A DNA stretch of 46,769 nt from Alcaligenaceae bacterium (GTDB taxonomy: Bacteria; Pseudomonadota; Gammaproteobacteria; Burkholderiales; Burkholderiaceae_B). The stretch's first letter is position 1; each line of letters begins with the position of its first letter. This document shows positions 36,892-44,649 of this stretch, in pieces. Location of the stretch: NCBI GenBank assembly GCA_012727555.1, contig JAAYGT010000029.1, positions 1 to 46,769 on the forward strand, given 5' to 3'. The notes beneath the pieces are model-generated. The model made no database searches. It was not told the origin of the DNA and saw only the letters and a program-made list of their open reading frames with translations. The position numbers and the translations under genes are program-made.

Positions 36892-37683
36892 TCAGTGATC
36901 AGTTACGACACTGACGGTGAATGCCGGGTTGAACGCCGGGTTTTCCGGGATGCCGTCGCGGAAATAGCCCCGTGGGTTGCACACCACACGTGTACCGTTC
37001 AAGGTGTAATCAAGGCAGTCGTGCATGTGGCCGTGTATCCAGAGCACGGCCTTGTCGCCTTGCACAAGATCATCGGTTTCAGAGGCAAAACAGGCATTGA
37101 GCAGTGAGCCCTTGAAGCGCGGATTCACGCTGCGCAACGAGGGTGCGTGGTGTGTTATGACCACGGTCGGTTCCGGGCAGCGGGTATCCAGCGCCTGTTT
37201 CAGCCATGCCCGGTTGCGTTCGTAGAGCGCATTCATGAGATCGGGGCTGAACGGTTTGCCTGTGTGTATATCGGATTTGATGACTGAAAAGTCGCGCACC
37301 AGTTCCAGTGCTTGTTCGATGGCGCGCGATTTTGTGTCAGGCTCCGGGAACAGGTTGAAGGTGCTCCAGAGCGTTGACCCCAGAAAGCGAATACCGTGCA
37401 GGGTGATGCTTTCATTGTCAAGAACATGAATATGGCTACCCTGTGTCAGGGTTTTGAGTTCGTGCAGTGTGCCTTCCAGACTGCCGCCGTAGAACTCGTG
37501 ATTGCCGGGCACATAAATGACGGGCTGCTTGAAGCCCTGTGCCCAGGAAATGGCCTGTTTGGGGCGGCTGATGTCGCCAGCAAGAATAACGATATCGGCC
37601 GCTGTTTCGGGGGCCTGAAAAGGGCTGTTGCCCATGTGCAGGTCGGACATGACATGAAGAGTGACGATTTTTGTTGATTGCAT
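36892..37683 (-). CDS. Calcineurin-like metallophosphoesterase
   Basis: This 263-residue cytoplasmic protein has all motifs of the calcineurin-like fold in order: SDLHMG (D-x-H, about 13-18), AGDIS, PGNHEFYGG, ITHHAPS and HGHMHD. It should bind two metal ions and cleave a phosphate ester. The substrate cannot be deduced. Close relatives occur widely in proteobacteria as unassigned phosphoesterases. It is transcribed alone, convergent with the GH31-like gene, and its start lies about 160 bases from the tRNA-Lys promoter on the other strand. Confidence 0.92.
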   Translation of the reverse strand: MQSTKIVTLHVMSDLHMGNSPFQAPETAADIVILAGDISRPKQAISWAQGFKQPVIYVPGNHEFYGGSLEGTLHELKTLTQGSHIHVLDNESITLHGIRFLGSTLWSTFNLFPEPDTKSRAIEQALELVRDFSVIKSDIHTGKPFSPDLMNALYERNRAWLKQALDTRCPEPTVVITHHAPSLRSVNPRFKGSLLNACFASETDDLVQGDKAVLWIHGHMHDCLDYTLNGTRVVCNPRGYFRDGIPENPAFNPAFTVSVVTDH

Positions 37684-37843
37684 GGCACACTGACGGGTAG
37701 AATTCGCGGGTTGGTTTTTTGGCGTTCGGGTCAGTGTACCCAGTATCGTTCATTCGGGCCATGGTCTGAAACCTGCAGTTTTTGGGTTACAGGCATTTTT
37801 TTTCGGGCAAGCGCAAAAAAAAGAAGTTTTTTCGCCGTAGCGC

Positions 37844-37872
37844 TTGACACACAGAAAAAATATCTTCATAAT
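37844..37872 (+). promoter_or_regulatory. Strong sigma-70 promoter of tRNA-Lys
   Basis: A perfect -35 element TTGACA (37844-37849) and CATAAT (37867-37872) are separated by exactly 17 bases. The expected transcription start near 37879 leaves only about eight bases of leader before the tRNA. The DNA upstream has A and T tracts (37796-37803, 37815-37822, 37827-37832) that could act as an UP element or intrinsic bend. The segment after the -10 begins GCTG, as is common in stringently controlled stable RNA promoters (inference). Confidence 0.88.
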
Positions 37873-37886
37873 GCTGTTCTTCGGTT

Positions 37887-37962
37887 GGGTCGTTAGCTCA
37901 GTTGGTAGAGCACCGGACTTTTAATCCGTTGGTCGCGCGTTCGAGCCGCGCACGACCCACCA
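37887..37962 (+). tRNA. tRNA-Lys (anticodon UUU)
   Basis: This 76-base tRNA has acceptor strands GGGTCGT and ACGACCC, discriminator A and encoded CCA (37960-37962). The D arm is GCTC/GAGC, the anticodon loop is CTTTTAA (anticodon TTT, lysine), and the T arm is GCGCG/CGCGC with loop TTCGAGC. All stems pair except the first anticodon-stem position, C27 opposite T43, where E. coli has a G-T wobble. The sequence is otherwise very close to known tRNA-Lys. It is a single gene with its own promoter and terminator. Confidence 0.98.
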
Positions 37963-37971
37963 ACCAATTCA

Positions 37972-38007
37972 AAAAAACGCCAGTCCTTCGGGATTGGCGT
38001 TTTTTTT
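37972..38007 (+). terminator. tRNA-Lys intrinsic terminator
   Basis: AACGCCAGTCC pairs with GGATTGGCGTT (one G-T wobble) around a TTCG tetraloop, with an A tract on the 5' side and eight T residues on the 3' side. It is a very strong Rho-independent terminator, and the A tract would let it also work for minus-strand transcripts. Confidence 0.95.
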
Positions 38008-38053
38008 ATTGCTTTAAGCCCGGAACAAGGCTCGCTGGCCCTGTTCCGGCCCG

Positions 38054-39010
38054 TCAAGGTTCAATCGGTGGCAGGTCGTTTGCCAGTATCTGCAATGCCG
38101 CCCTGAGCGCCTGGTTGTACCGGGCCTTTTCAACCGCAATGCTTTCGTCTGTCCAGGCGTAGAAGCCTTCCCCCGTTTTCATGCCCAGTTTGTTCTGGCG
38201 AGGTTTGTCGGCCAAGACTGCAGGGGGCTGGGATACATTCGACAGCGAAGGATAGATGGTGGCTGCGGCGGCCGCGTGGGTGTCCAGCCCGGCATGCTCC
38301 TTCTGCAGTACAGGCCCGGCGGCCAGATAGCGGAAACCAAAACCGAACCGCACGGCGTTGTCGATGTCTTCGGCGGTGGCGACGCCGTCTTGGATCAGTG
38401 AAAATGCTTCACGGCCCAGAGCGTGCTGCAAGCGGTTTCCAATGAAGCCGGGGGCGTCGCGACGCACCTGAATGGGTACGCAGCCGCAACGGCGCATGAA
38501 TGCGGTCAATTCCTCGGCAAGCACGGGCAACATACCCGGGCCGTGGATCACTTCAACCAAGGGCACCAGATGGGCGGGCATGAAAAAGTGCAATCCGATC
38601 ATGCGCTGCAGGGTGGTGCAGCCTTCGGCAATCTGGCGGATGGCAAAGCTTGAGCTGTTGCTGGCCAGAACGGTCGTTTCAGGTGCCAGAGCGTCCAGAC
38701 GTTTGAAAAGCGCCTGTTTGATGTCCAGTTTTTCAGGAACGCACTCAATCATGAGTTGGGTGCTGGCCCAGTCGATGTCATCAATTGATTTCGCAAACGA
38801 CAGAAACTTGATCGAAGCTTCCCGCCCGATGGCTTTCAGATTGTCGTGAATTTGCGTGCGGGCGGCGGCATGGCGTGTTTCATTGGGTTCTACAACGATG
38901 GTTTGGCATTCGGCGCGCAACAGTACGACGGCTATGTCGGCCCCCATGATCCCGCCGCCGACAACAACGGCATGGGTGTTTGAAGGTGCGCCAAGAAAAA
39001 CATGAGTCAT
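38054..39010 (-). CDS. 3-hydroxyacyl-CoA dehydrogenase family oxidoreductase
   Basis: This 318-residue NAD-dependent dehydrogenase has a GGGIMG dinucleotide-binding loop (19-24), VVEPNE at the end of the second strand, SNSSSFAI and the catalytic-type GLHFFMPAHLVPLVEVI segment with the conserved His, then the C-terminal dimerisation domain (DAPGFIGNRLQHAL, GFYAW). The family includes 3-hydroxybutyryl-CoA, L-carnitine and L-gulonate 3-dehydrogenases. The neighbouring dehydratase of sugar-acid type makes a hydroxy-acid substrate plausible (inference). ATG 39010 is preferred, with AGG six bases upstream; a TTG at 39019 is an alternative. It lies five bases after the regulator gene and is the last gene of a three-gene operon. 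Confidence 0.9.
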   Translation of the reverse strand: MTHVFLGAPSNTHAVVVGGGIMGADIAVVLLRAECQTIVVEPNETRHAAARTQIHDNLKAIGREASIKFLSFAKSIDDIDWASTQLMIECVPEKLDIKQALFKRLDALAPETTVLASNSSSFAIRQIAEGCTTLQRMIGLHFFMPAHLVPLVEVIHGPGMLPVLAEELTAFMRRCGCVPIQVRRDAPGFIGNRLQHALGREAFSLIQDGVATAEDIDNAVRFGFGFRYLAAGPVLQKEHAGLDTHAAAAATIYPSLSNVSQPPAVLADKPRQNKLGMKTGEGFYAWTDESIAVEKARYNQALRAALQILANDLPPIEP

Positions 39011-39015
39011 GATGA

Positions 39016-39687
39016 TCAACCTGTAAAAGAATGCATGTAGGCCTTGTTGGTGGCCAGATATTCATCGCGGGAAGGGGTCAGATGCTGTTTGCCAAGACGC
39101 AGCAATTCGGTGCGGTTGCCCTGTGCCAGTGCCTGGATCATGGCGTGATGTTCGGCACGTGCCTTGTCCTGGGCATGGTCAAGCCTGGCCAGGCTTGACC
39201 GGATGGCATGGGTTTGTACAGCGTAGTTTCGAATGGCTTCGACCAGCACCTTGTTGGGACACAGAGCGAACAGCGTGGTGTGAAACGCCATGTTGGCCCT
39301 GAACACCTGACGGGCATCACGCTGCTCAACGGCCTGGTCGTGGGCCTGTTGCATTGCGGTCAGTGTGGCAATGTCTTCGGTGCGGGCAGGGCATTGCATG
39401 CGCGACAACGCTTCGCATTCCAGCAGCTCCCGCATTTCATACAGTTCCATCACTTCCCTGTGTGAAAACGAACGGACGCACGCCCCCACGTTCTTGCGGT
39501 GTTCTACCAGGCCCAGTTGAACCAGCCGCGCCAGCGCCGTTCGTGCGGTGTGACGAAGGATGCCAAACCGGTTCATCAGATCGGTTTCGATCAGGCGCTC
39601 GCGCGGGTGAAGGTAACCGAGAACGATGTCTTCTTCGAGGGTTCTGACAACAAGGTGCAGGGGCAGGGCGGTAACAACAGTGTCCAT
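39016..39687 (-). CDS. GntR family regulator (FadR/FCD type)
   Basis: This 223-residue transcription factor has an N-terminal winged helix (about 10-75, EEDIVLGYLHPRERLIETDLMNRFG..., ARLVQLGLVEHRKNVGACV) and an all-helical FCD ligand-binding domain (about 85-215, with the E-x-RELLECEALSR helix and FHTTLFAL, and His residues that often hold a metal). FCD-GntR proteins usually repress adjacent catabolic genes and are released by an organic acid. It sits between the dehydratase gene (12 bases upstream) and the dehydrogenase gene (five bases downstream), so the effector is probably a substrate or intermediate of that pathway. Confidence 0.92.
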   Translation of the reverse strand: MDTVVTALPLHLVVRTLEEDIVLGYLHPRERLIETDLMNRFGILRHTARTALARLVQLGLVEHRKNVGACVRSFSHREVMELYEMRELLECEALSRMQCPARTEDIATLTAMQQAHDQAVEQRDARQVFRANMAFHTTLFALCPNKVLVEAIRNYAVQTHAIRSSLARLDHAQDKARAEHHAMIQALAQGNRTELLRLGKQHLTPSRDEYLATNKAYMHSFTG

Positions 39688-39699
39688 GGCAAGATCAGA

Positions 39700-41406
39700 T
39701 TAGCGGGGCAAGTTGCCTTTGTGTTCGCACGATACAAGAAAATCGAAGTCAACGCCTTTGTCGGCCTGCAGAACGGAATCAAGGTACAGTTTTTTGTAGC
39801 CGCGTGGCGCGCTGGGGCGTTCGATTCCCGACTGCTGCAGGCGTTGTGCAAGTTCTGTGTCGCTGATCAGAAGATCCAGTGTGCGGTTCGTGACGCTAAG
39901 TCGAATGCGGTCGCCCGTTTGTACAACGGCCAGCGGCCCGCCCACGGCCGATTCCGGGGTGACGTGCAGTACGATGGTGCCGGCCGCTGTACCACTCATG
40001 CGTCCGTCCGAGATCCGGACCATGTCTTTCACACCCTGGCGGGCCAGTTTGCGCGGTATGGGCATGTAGCCGGCCTCGGGCATGCCCGGTGCACCGGTCG
40101 GACCAATGTTCTTGAGCACCAGAATGTCGTCCGGTGCGACATCCAGATCATCGGAATCAATGCGTTCGGCCATGTCTTTCATGTTTTCAAAGACAACGGC
40201 CCGGCCTTCGTGCTCCATGCGTTGTGGCGAGGCAGCCGATTGCTTGATGATGGCAAAACCCGGGGCCAGATTGCCTTTCAGAACGGCGATTCCCCCTTGC
40301 GGGTAGATCGGGTTGTCGATGGTGCGGATCACCTCTTGCGGGAACACAGGTGGCGCATCATCCAGTTCCTCACCTAGTGTGCGACCGGTGATGGTCAGTG
40401 CATCCAGGTGAAGCAGTGGACGCAGTTCGTGCAGCAGCCTGCGCAAGCCACCGGCCCTGTGGAAGTCTTCCATGTAATGCTGGCCGGAGGGTTTCAGGTC
40501 GATCAGGACAGGCGTTTCACGGCTCATGGCATCAACCCGTTCAAGGTCGATGCCGTAGCCCAGCCTGCCCGCAATGGCGGTCAGGTGGATGATGCCGTTG
40601 GTGGAGCCGGCAATGGCCAGCAGAACCCGCAGGGCATTTTCCAGGGCTTTGTCGGTCATGATGTGTGCGGGTGTCAGGCCGGTACGTGCTGCTTGCACAG
40701 CCAGTGCGCCAGAGGCTTCGGCAGCCCGCATCCGGTCGGCCGTGACCGCGGGCGGCGTGGCGCTGCCGGGCACCATCATGCCCAGCGCTTCCGCAATGCA
40801 GGCCATGGTGCTGGCCGTGCCCATGACAGAGCAGGTGCCCACGCTGGGTACCAATTGGTTGTTGACGTCGGCAATTTCGTTGTCATCCACTTCACCGGCC
40901 CGGTAATTGCCCCAGTAACGCCGGCAATCGGTACAGGCGCCCACACGCACGCCCCGGTGCCCACCGGTGAGCATGGCGCCGGTCACCAGCTGCACTGCGG
41001 GAATGCCTGCCGAGGCGGCAGCCATGAGCTGTGCAGGTACGGTTTTGTCGCAGCCGCCGATCAGTACAACGGCATCCATGGGCTGGGCACGAATCATTTC
41101 TTCGGTGTCCATGGCCATGAGATTGCGGATGTACATGCTGGTGGGTGATGAAAAACTTTCGTGAATCGAGATGGTGGGGAAATCCATGGGCAGACCACCC
41201 GCCATGAGAATGCCTCGCTTGATGGCCTCGATGAGTTGCGGCGCATTGCCGTGACAGGGGTTGTAGGCGCTGCCTGTGTTTGCAATGCCAATGACGGGAC
41301 GGTTCAGGGCGTTACTGGAATAGCCGGCTCCTTTGATGAAGGCCGTGCCTGGTTTGCCCCGACTTGCGTTTTTATAGCTGGGCCGGTTTCTGGGCCCCTT
41401 TTTTAT
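39700..41406 (-). CDS. IlvD/Edd family dehydratase, no usual start codon
   Basis: This is an iron-sulfur dehydratase of the dihydroxy-acid/sugar-acid group (IlvD, Edd, arabonate and xylonate dehydratases). Cluster cysteines are C51 in NPCH, C119 in GGCDKT and C192 in GTCSVMG, counting from the ATA at 41406. The C-terminal MSGTAAGTIVLH motif is present. The first ATG in frame is 41205, but 67 further upstream codons remain open and encode clear family sequence (RPVIGIANTGSAYNPCH, EAIKRG). Between the upstream stop at 41428-41430 and 41205 there is no ATG, GTG or TTG. ATA at 41406, followed by KKGPRNRPSYKN, gives 568 residues, the usual length. It may be a mutated start or a pseudogene. It heads the operon with gntR and the dehydrogenase. 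Confidence 0.82.
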   Translation of the reverse strand: MKKGPRNRPSYKNASRGKPGTAFIKGAGYSSNALNRPVIGIANTGSAYNPCHGNAPQLIEAIKRGILMAGGLPMDFPTISIHESFSSPTSMYIRNLMAMDTEEMIRAQPMDAVVLIGGCDKTVPAQLMAAASAGIPAVQLVTGAMLTGGHRGVRVGACTDCRRYWGNYRAGEVDDNEIADVNNQLVPSVGTCSVMGTASTMACIAEALGMMVPGSATPPAVTADRMRAAEASGALAVQAARTGLTPAHIMTDKALENALRVLLAIAGSTNGIIHLTAIAGRLGYGIDLERVDAMSRETPVLIDLKPSGQHYMEDFHRAGGLRRLLHELRPLLHLDALTITGRTLGEELDDAPPVFPQEVIRTIDNPIYPQGGIAVLKGNLAPGFAIIKQSAASPQRMEHEGRAVVFENMKDMAERIDSDDLDVAPDDILVLKNIGPTGAPGMPEAGYMPIPRKLARQGVKDMVRISDGRMSGTAAGTIVLHVTPESAVGGPLAVVQTGDRIRLSVTNRTLDLLISDTELAQRLQQSGIERPSAPRGYKKLYLDSVLQADKGVDFDFLVSCEHKGNLPR

Positions 41407-41465
41407 GTTCGCTGCAGCAAGGTATCGCTATGTAACCTGATGCATTTTCGCGTTTGTGCTGCCCC

Positions 41466-41471
41466 TATAAT
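41466..41471 (+). promoter_or_regulatory. -10 element before the chemoreceptor gene
   Basis: A perfect TATAAT lies 35 bases before the ATG of the chemoreceptor gene. The hexamer 17 bases upstream (CATTTT) is a poor -35 match, so an activator or a different sigma factor could be involved. It lies in the 99-base region between this gene and the divergent dehydratase gene. Confidence 0.5.
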
Positions 41472-41505
41472 CGCGGGTCAAAATGTACAAAAATGGGGCA
41501 ATTAC

Positions 41506-43524
41506 ATGGCAGTGGGAAAACGCAAATTCAGCTTGAGAACAACGTTGCTGATCTGGATCGTCTCGATCGTTGTTGCCAGTTTCACACTCACGATCACATT
41601 ATTGATCCGGCAGGCATCCGACACGACACGTGCAGCCGCATTAGCCTACACGCAACAACTGGCTGAAAGCAACAGTGCGCAGGTTGCCACGGTGCTGAAC
41701 AAGGCCCTTGATTCCGCGCATTTGCTGGGCCAGTCTTTTCTTGGGCTGCAAACCCAGGGGCTGGCCTCGCGCGAAGCGGCACAGGCCATACTCCGGCAGG
41801 TCCTCGATTCGAACCCGGGGTTTCTGGGGGTCTGGACAGCCTGGGAGCCCAACGCCTTCGATCAGAAAGACAGCCAGTATGCAGGCCAGCCAGGCCACGA
41901 TGCCACGGGTCGTTTCATTCCTTACTGGAATCGCGGGGGCGGGCAAGCCACTGTAGAGCCCTTGGTTGACTACGACAAGCCAGGTGCGGGTGACTATTAT
42001 CTGCTGGCAAAACAGCAGCAGCGGCCCGTGTTGCTTGAACCTTACTTGTATCCGGTCGGTGGCCGTCAGGTACTCATCACCACACTCACCGTGCCCATCA
42101 TGCGTTCCGGTACTTTTCTGGGGGTGGCGGGTATTGACATCGCTTTGTCTGATCTGCAAACCCTGGTAGGCGCCGTGCGAATCTACGATTCCGGCTACGC
42201 CTCACTGGTGTCCAACGGCGGTGTTGTGGTCGCCGACCGTGAAAGCAACAACGTCGGGGGGCAGGCCAGTGTGCTGAATATGTCCCGTGAAAGTTTCGAT
42301 ACGGCGCGTGCCGGGCGCGTGGCACTCTATTCTTACGATGACCCCAGGTTGAATGGTCAGGAAACGACCCGTGTCTATGTGCCTGTCCGTGTTGGCGAAA
42401 CGGCCACACCGTGGGTCATGCTCGCCACCGTTGTCGAATCGGAAATGCTGGCCGGTATTGTGCAGCTGCAATGGGTCGCCGTGTTGCTGGGTATCGGCAG
42501 CGTGTGTCTGGTGGTGATCGGGCTTAGCCTGTTGCTGGATCGACTGGTATTGCGGCCTTTGGGGGGCGAACCTTCACAGGCCTCTGAAATTGCCAGCAGG
42601 GTGGCACAGGGCGATCTGGGGCATAGTATTCGTGTGCGTCCCAACGACGCACAAAGCCTTATGGCTCAACTCAAGTCAATGCAAGACTCGCTGGTTCAGC
42701 TTGTAACTACTGTCCGGCAGGGGGCCCAGAACGTGGCATCGGCCAGTGCCGAGATTTCCCAGGCCAACCAGGATCTTGCCTCGCGTACCGAAAGCCAGGC
42801 CAGTGCGCTTCAGGAAACGTCAGCGTCCATGGAACAATTGGGCGTTACCGTGCGTCAGAACGCCGATCGTGCCGGGCTGGCCAATCAACTGGCCGAAGAG
42901 GCTTCGCATGTTGCGGTGCGTGGTGGCGATGTCGTCAACAGGGTGGTCGGCATGATGGGCCAGATCAACGAAAGCTCGCGCAAGATCGCCGATATCATCG
43001 GGGTGATCGACAGCATTGCGTTCCAGACCAATATCCTGGCGTTGAACGCTGCCGTTGAAGCCGCCCGAGCCGGGGAACAAGGCAAAGGGTTTGCGGTTGT
43101 TGCCAGTGAAGTTCGCAGCCTTGCACAACGCAGTGCCCAGGCTGCCAATGAAATCAAGGGGCTCATCGATACCAGTGTCAACCGGGTAACCACCGGTACC
43201 GAGCTGGTGGATCAGGCCGGTGCAACCATGCAGGAAATTGTGCAGGCCATTCAGCGTGTCACTGACATCATGGCTGAGATCAGCGGTACCAGTGTTGAAC
43301 AAAGCGCCGGCGTTTTGCAAGTGGGCGAAGCGGTCAGCAGTATGGATACAGCCACCCAGCAAAATGCTGCCCTTGTCGAGGAAATGGCGGCTGCGGCAGC
43401 CAGTCTTAAAGGGCAGTCCAATGATCTGGTTCAGGCAATGGCTGTCTTCAGATTGCCCGATACTGTTACGCAAACGGGTATGGCGCCACCGTCAGCGCTT
43501 CCTTCGCTGCCGTATCGGGGTTGA
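41506..43524 (+). CDS. Methyl-accepting chemotaxis protein
   Basis: This is a transmembrane chemoreceptor of 672 residues from ATG 41506 (MAVGKRKFSL). It has a membrane helix (about 12-33), a periplasmic dCache-type sensor (about 40-300, with TAWEPNAFD, the YWNRGGG and DYYLLAKQQQRPVLLEPY segments, LTVPIMRSGTFLGVAGIDI), a second helix (about 315-340), a HAMP domain (LVLRPLGGEPSQASEIASRVAQGDL) and the cytoplasmic signalling hairpin with QTNILALNAAVEAARAGEQGKGFAVVASEVRSLAQRS-type tip. The YWNR/DYY pattern recalls amino-acid-binding dCache receptors, but the ligand is not proven. No CheR-binding NWETF tail is present. A longer reading from 41161 runs through the divergent dehydratase gene and is rejected. 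The last 59 bases overlap the convergent hydrolase gene. Confidence 0.95.
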   Translation: MAVGKRKFSLRTTLLIWIVSIVVASFTLTITLLIRQASDTTRAAALAYTQQLAESNSAQVATVLNKALDSAHLLGQSFLGLQTQGLASREAAQAILRQVLDSNPGFLGVWTAWEPNAFDQKDSQYAGQPGHDATGRFIPYWNRGGGQATVEPLVDYDKPGAGDYYLLAKQQQRPVLLEPYLYPVGGRQVLITTLTVPIMRSGTFLGVAGIDIALSDLQTLVGAVRIYDSGYASLVSNGGVVVADRESNNVGGQASVLNMSRESFDTARAGRVALYSYDDPRLNGQETTRVYVPVRVGETATPWVMLATVVESEMLAGIVQLQWVAVLLGIGSVCLVVIGLSLLLDRLVLRPLGGEPSQASEIASRVAQGDLGHSIRVRPNDAQSLMAQLKSMQDSLVQLVTTVRQGAQNVASASAEISQANQDLASRTESQASALQETSASMEQLGVTVRQNADRAGLANQLAEEASHVAVRGGDVVNRVVGMMGQINESSRKIADIIGVIDSIAFQTNILALNAAVEAARAGEQGKGFAVVASEVRSLAQRSAQAANEIKGLIDTSVNRVTTGTELVDQAGATMQEIVQAIQRVTDIMAEISGTSVEQSAGVLQVGEAVSSMDTATQQNAALVEEMAAAAASLKGQSNDLVQAMAVFRLPDTVTQTGMAPPSALPSLPYRG

Positions 43525-44443
43525 TCACACCGGTTTCCTGCAGCCAGTCAGCCATAGTCCGGTACAACTGCGCTTCATTGTCAAAGTGTTCATGGGTGCC
43601 GGGTACACGTAGCAAACGTGCCGATACGCTTGCTTGCTGCAGGCGGCAGGCGCATTCGACCGGAACCACGGTGTCGTTTTCCCCGTGAACGATCAGCACC
43701 TTTGAATTGATTTTTCGAATGCATTCAACGGGCGCAATGGCACTGAAACGGTGGCCGATCACGCGCTCGATGTAGCGGTTCGCCAGCCAGCCCAAGGGCC
43801 AGAACGGAATACGGTACTCGGCCAGCCAGCGTCGCATTACCTGCTCCGGATGGGCAAAGGCCGACACGCTGATCACGGCCTGAATGTCGGAGCGCTGTGA
43901 GGCACACAGCAAGGCAGCGGCACCGCCCAGCGAGTGCCCCAGCACCAGTACAGGCAGTCGGGCATCGGTGATCGTGTGTCGTGCCCAGTCAAGGGTGGCT
44001 GAAATATCTTCGGCAAAACGTGGTAGCGAACTGAAGGTGTCCGATTCGCTTTGGCCATGGCTGCGTGCATCAGGTAGCAGTACATGCCACCCCTGGCGGT
44101 GAAGTGCACGCGCGGCCGGCATCAGCTGGCTGCCATTGCCACCCCATCCATGCATCAAAATGGCAATACCCGAAGCCACCGCCTGTGCATCAGGGCCTGA
44201 CGGGCAGGGGTGTATCCATTGCGCAAACAGGGTTTTCCGGTTGTGTGTGGGTATGGTCACACGCTCAATGCACTCGGCAATACCGCTCGGCGCCGGCGGG
44301 TGTTCAAGGGGGGATGGTGTCAGTTCCTTGCGTAACCATTTCAACCCTGACCAGGCCGCAAAGGCCGCAGCAGGGGGGAGCCATATCCAGTGGAGTTCGT
44401 TCAGATTCAAGGGTATGCGTTGTTCGTGAAGCGTGCAGAGCAC
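43466..44443 (-). CDS. Alpha/beta hydrolase family protein
   Basis: This 325-residue serine hydrolase-like protein has an N-terminal hydrophobic segment (about 18-34, WIWLPPAAAFAAWSGL) that may anchor it in the membrane. The fold motifs are MHGWGGNGSQ (oxyanion loop), DARSHGQS, the nucleophile elbow GHSLGG, VHGENDTVVP with the acid residue, and THEHFDNE with the catalytic His. The substrate is unknown. The start is a GTG at 44443 without a visible ribosome site, so the exact N-terminus is uncertain. The 3' end overlaps the chemoreceptor gene by 59 bases on the opposite strand. It is divergent from the HugZ-like gene, with about 200 bases between starts. Confidence 0.88.
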   Translation of the reverse strand: MLCTLHEQRIPLNLNELHWIWLPPAAAFAAWSGLKWLRKELTPSPLEHPPAPSGIAECIERVTIPTHNRKTLFAQWIHPCPSGPDAQAVASGIAILMHGWGGNGSQLMPAARALHRQGWHVLLPDARSHGQSESDTFSSLPRFAEDISATLDWARHTITDARLPVLVLGHSLGGAAALLCASQRSDIQAVISVSAFAHPEQVMRRWLAEYRIPFWPLGWLANRYIERVIGHRFSAIAPVECIRKINSKVLIVHGENDTVVPVECACRLQQASVSARLLRVPGTHEHFDNEAQLYRTMADWLQETGVINPDTAAKEALTVAPYPFA

Positions 44444-44649
44444 CGAAGGGCAGGCCGGCCGTGTGTGTCTGGCCGGTATTGTGTCATTGTCATCAAGTTT
44501 AGCGGGAAAGTCTTGCCGTTGTGCCGGGCTTCCCGGGCGGTTGATTTGTCGCGTTCAATACGTGATTATTGCGTGTTTGGCAGTTGTGCCGTCATTTCGA
44601 ACCTTGATCTTCTTGCCGGCCTGAAGGCCGGAGTTTCCCGTCCAAAGCG

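Noticed and set aside
37887-38010. Integration site at the tRNA-Lys gene
   Set aside because: There is no integrase, no duplicated 3' tRNA end and no cargo of different character. The neighbours look like ordinary chromosomal genes.
41379-41406. Plus-strand terminator over the dehydratase 5' end
   Set aside because: GGGCC and GGCCC with a T tract look terminator-like, but the stem is only five pairs and there is no plus-strand gene upstream that would need it. It overlaps the coding start of the dehydratase.
41161-41505. A 115-residue N-terminal extension of the chemoreceptor
   Set aside because: The extension is read antisense to conserved dehydratase codons and has no signal or sensor features. 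The TATAAT and ATG at 41506 fit the true start.
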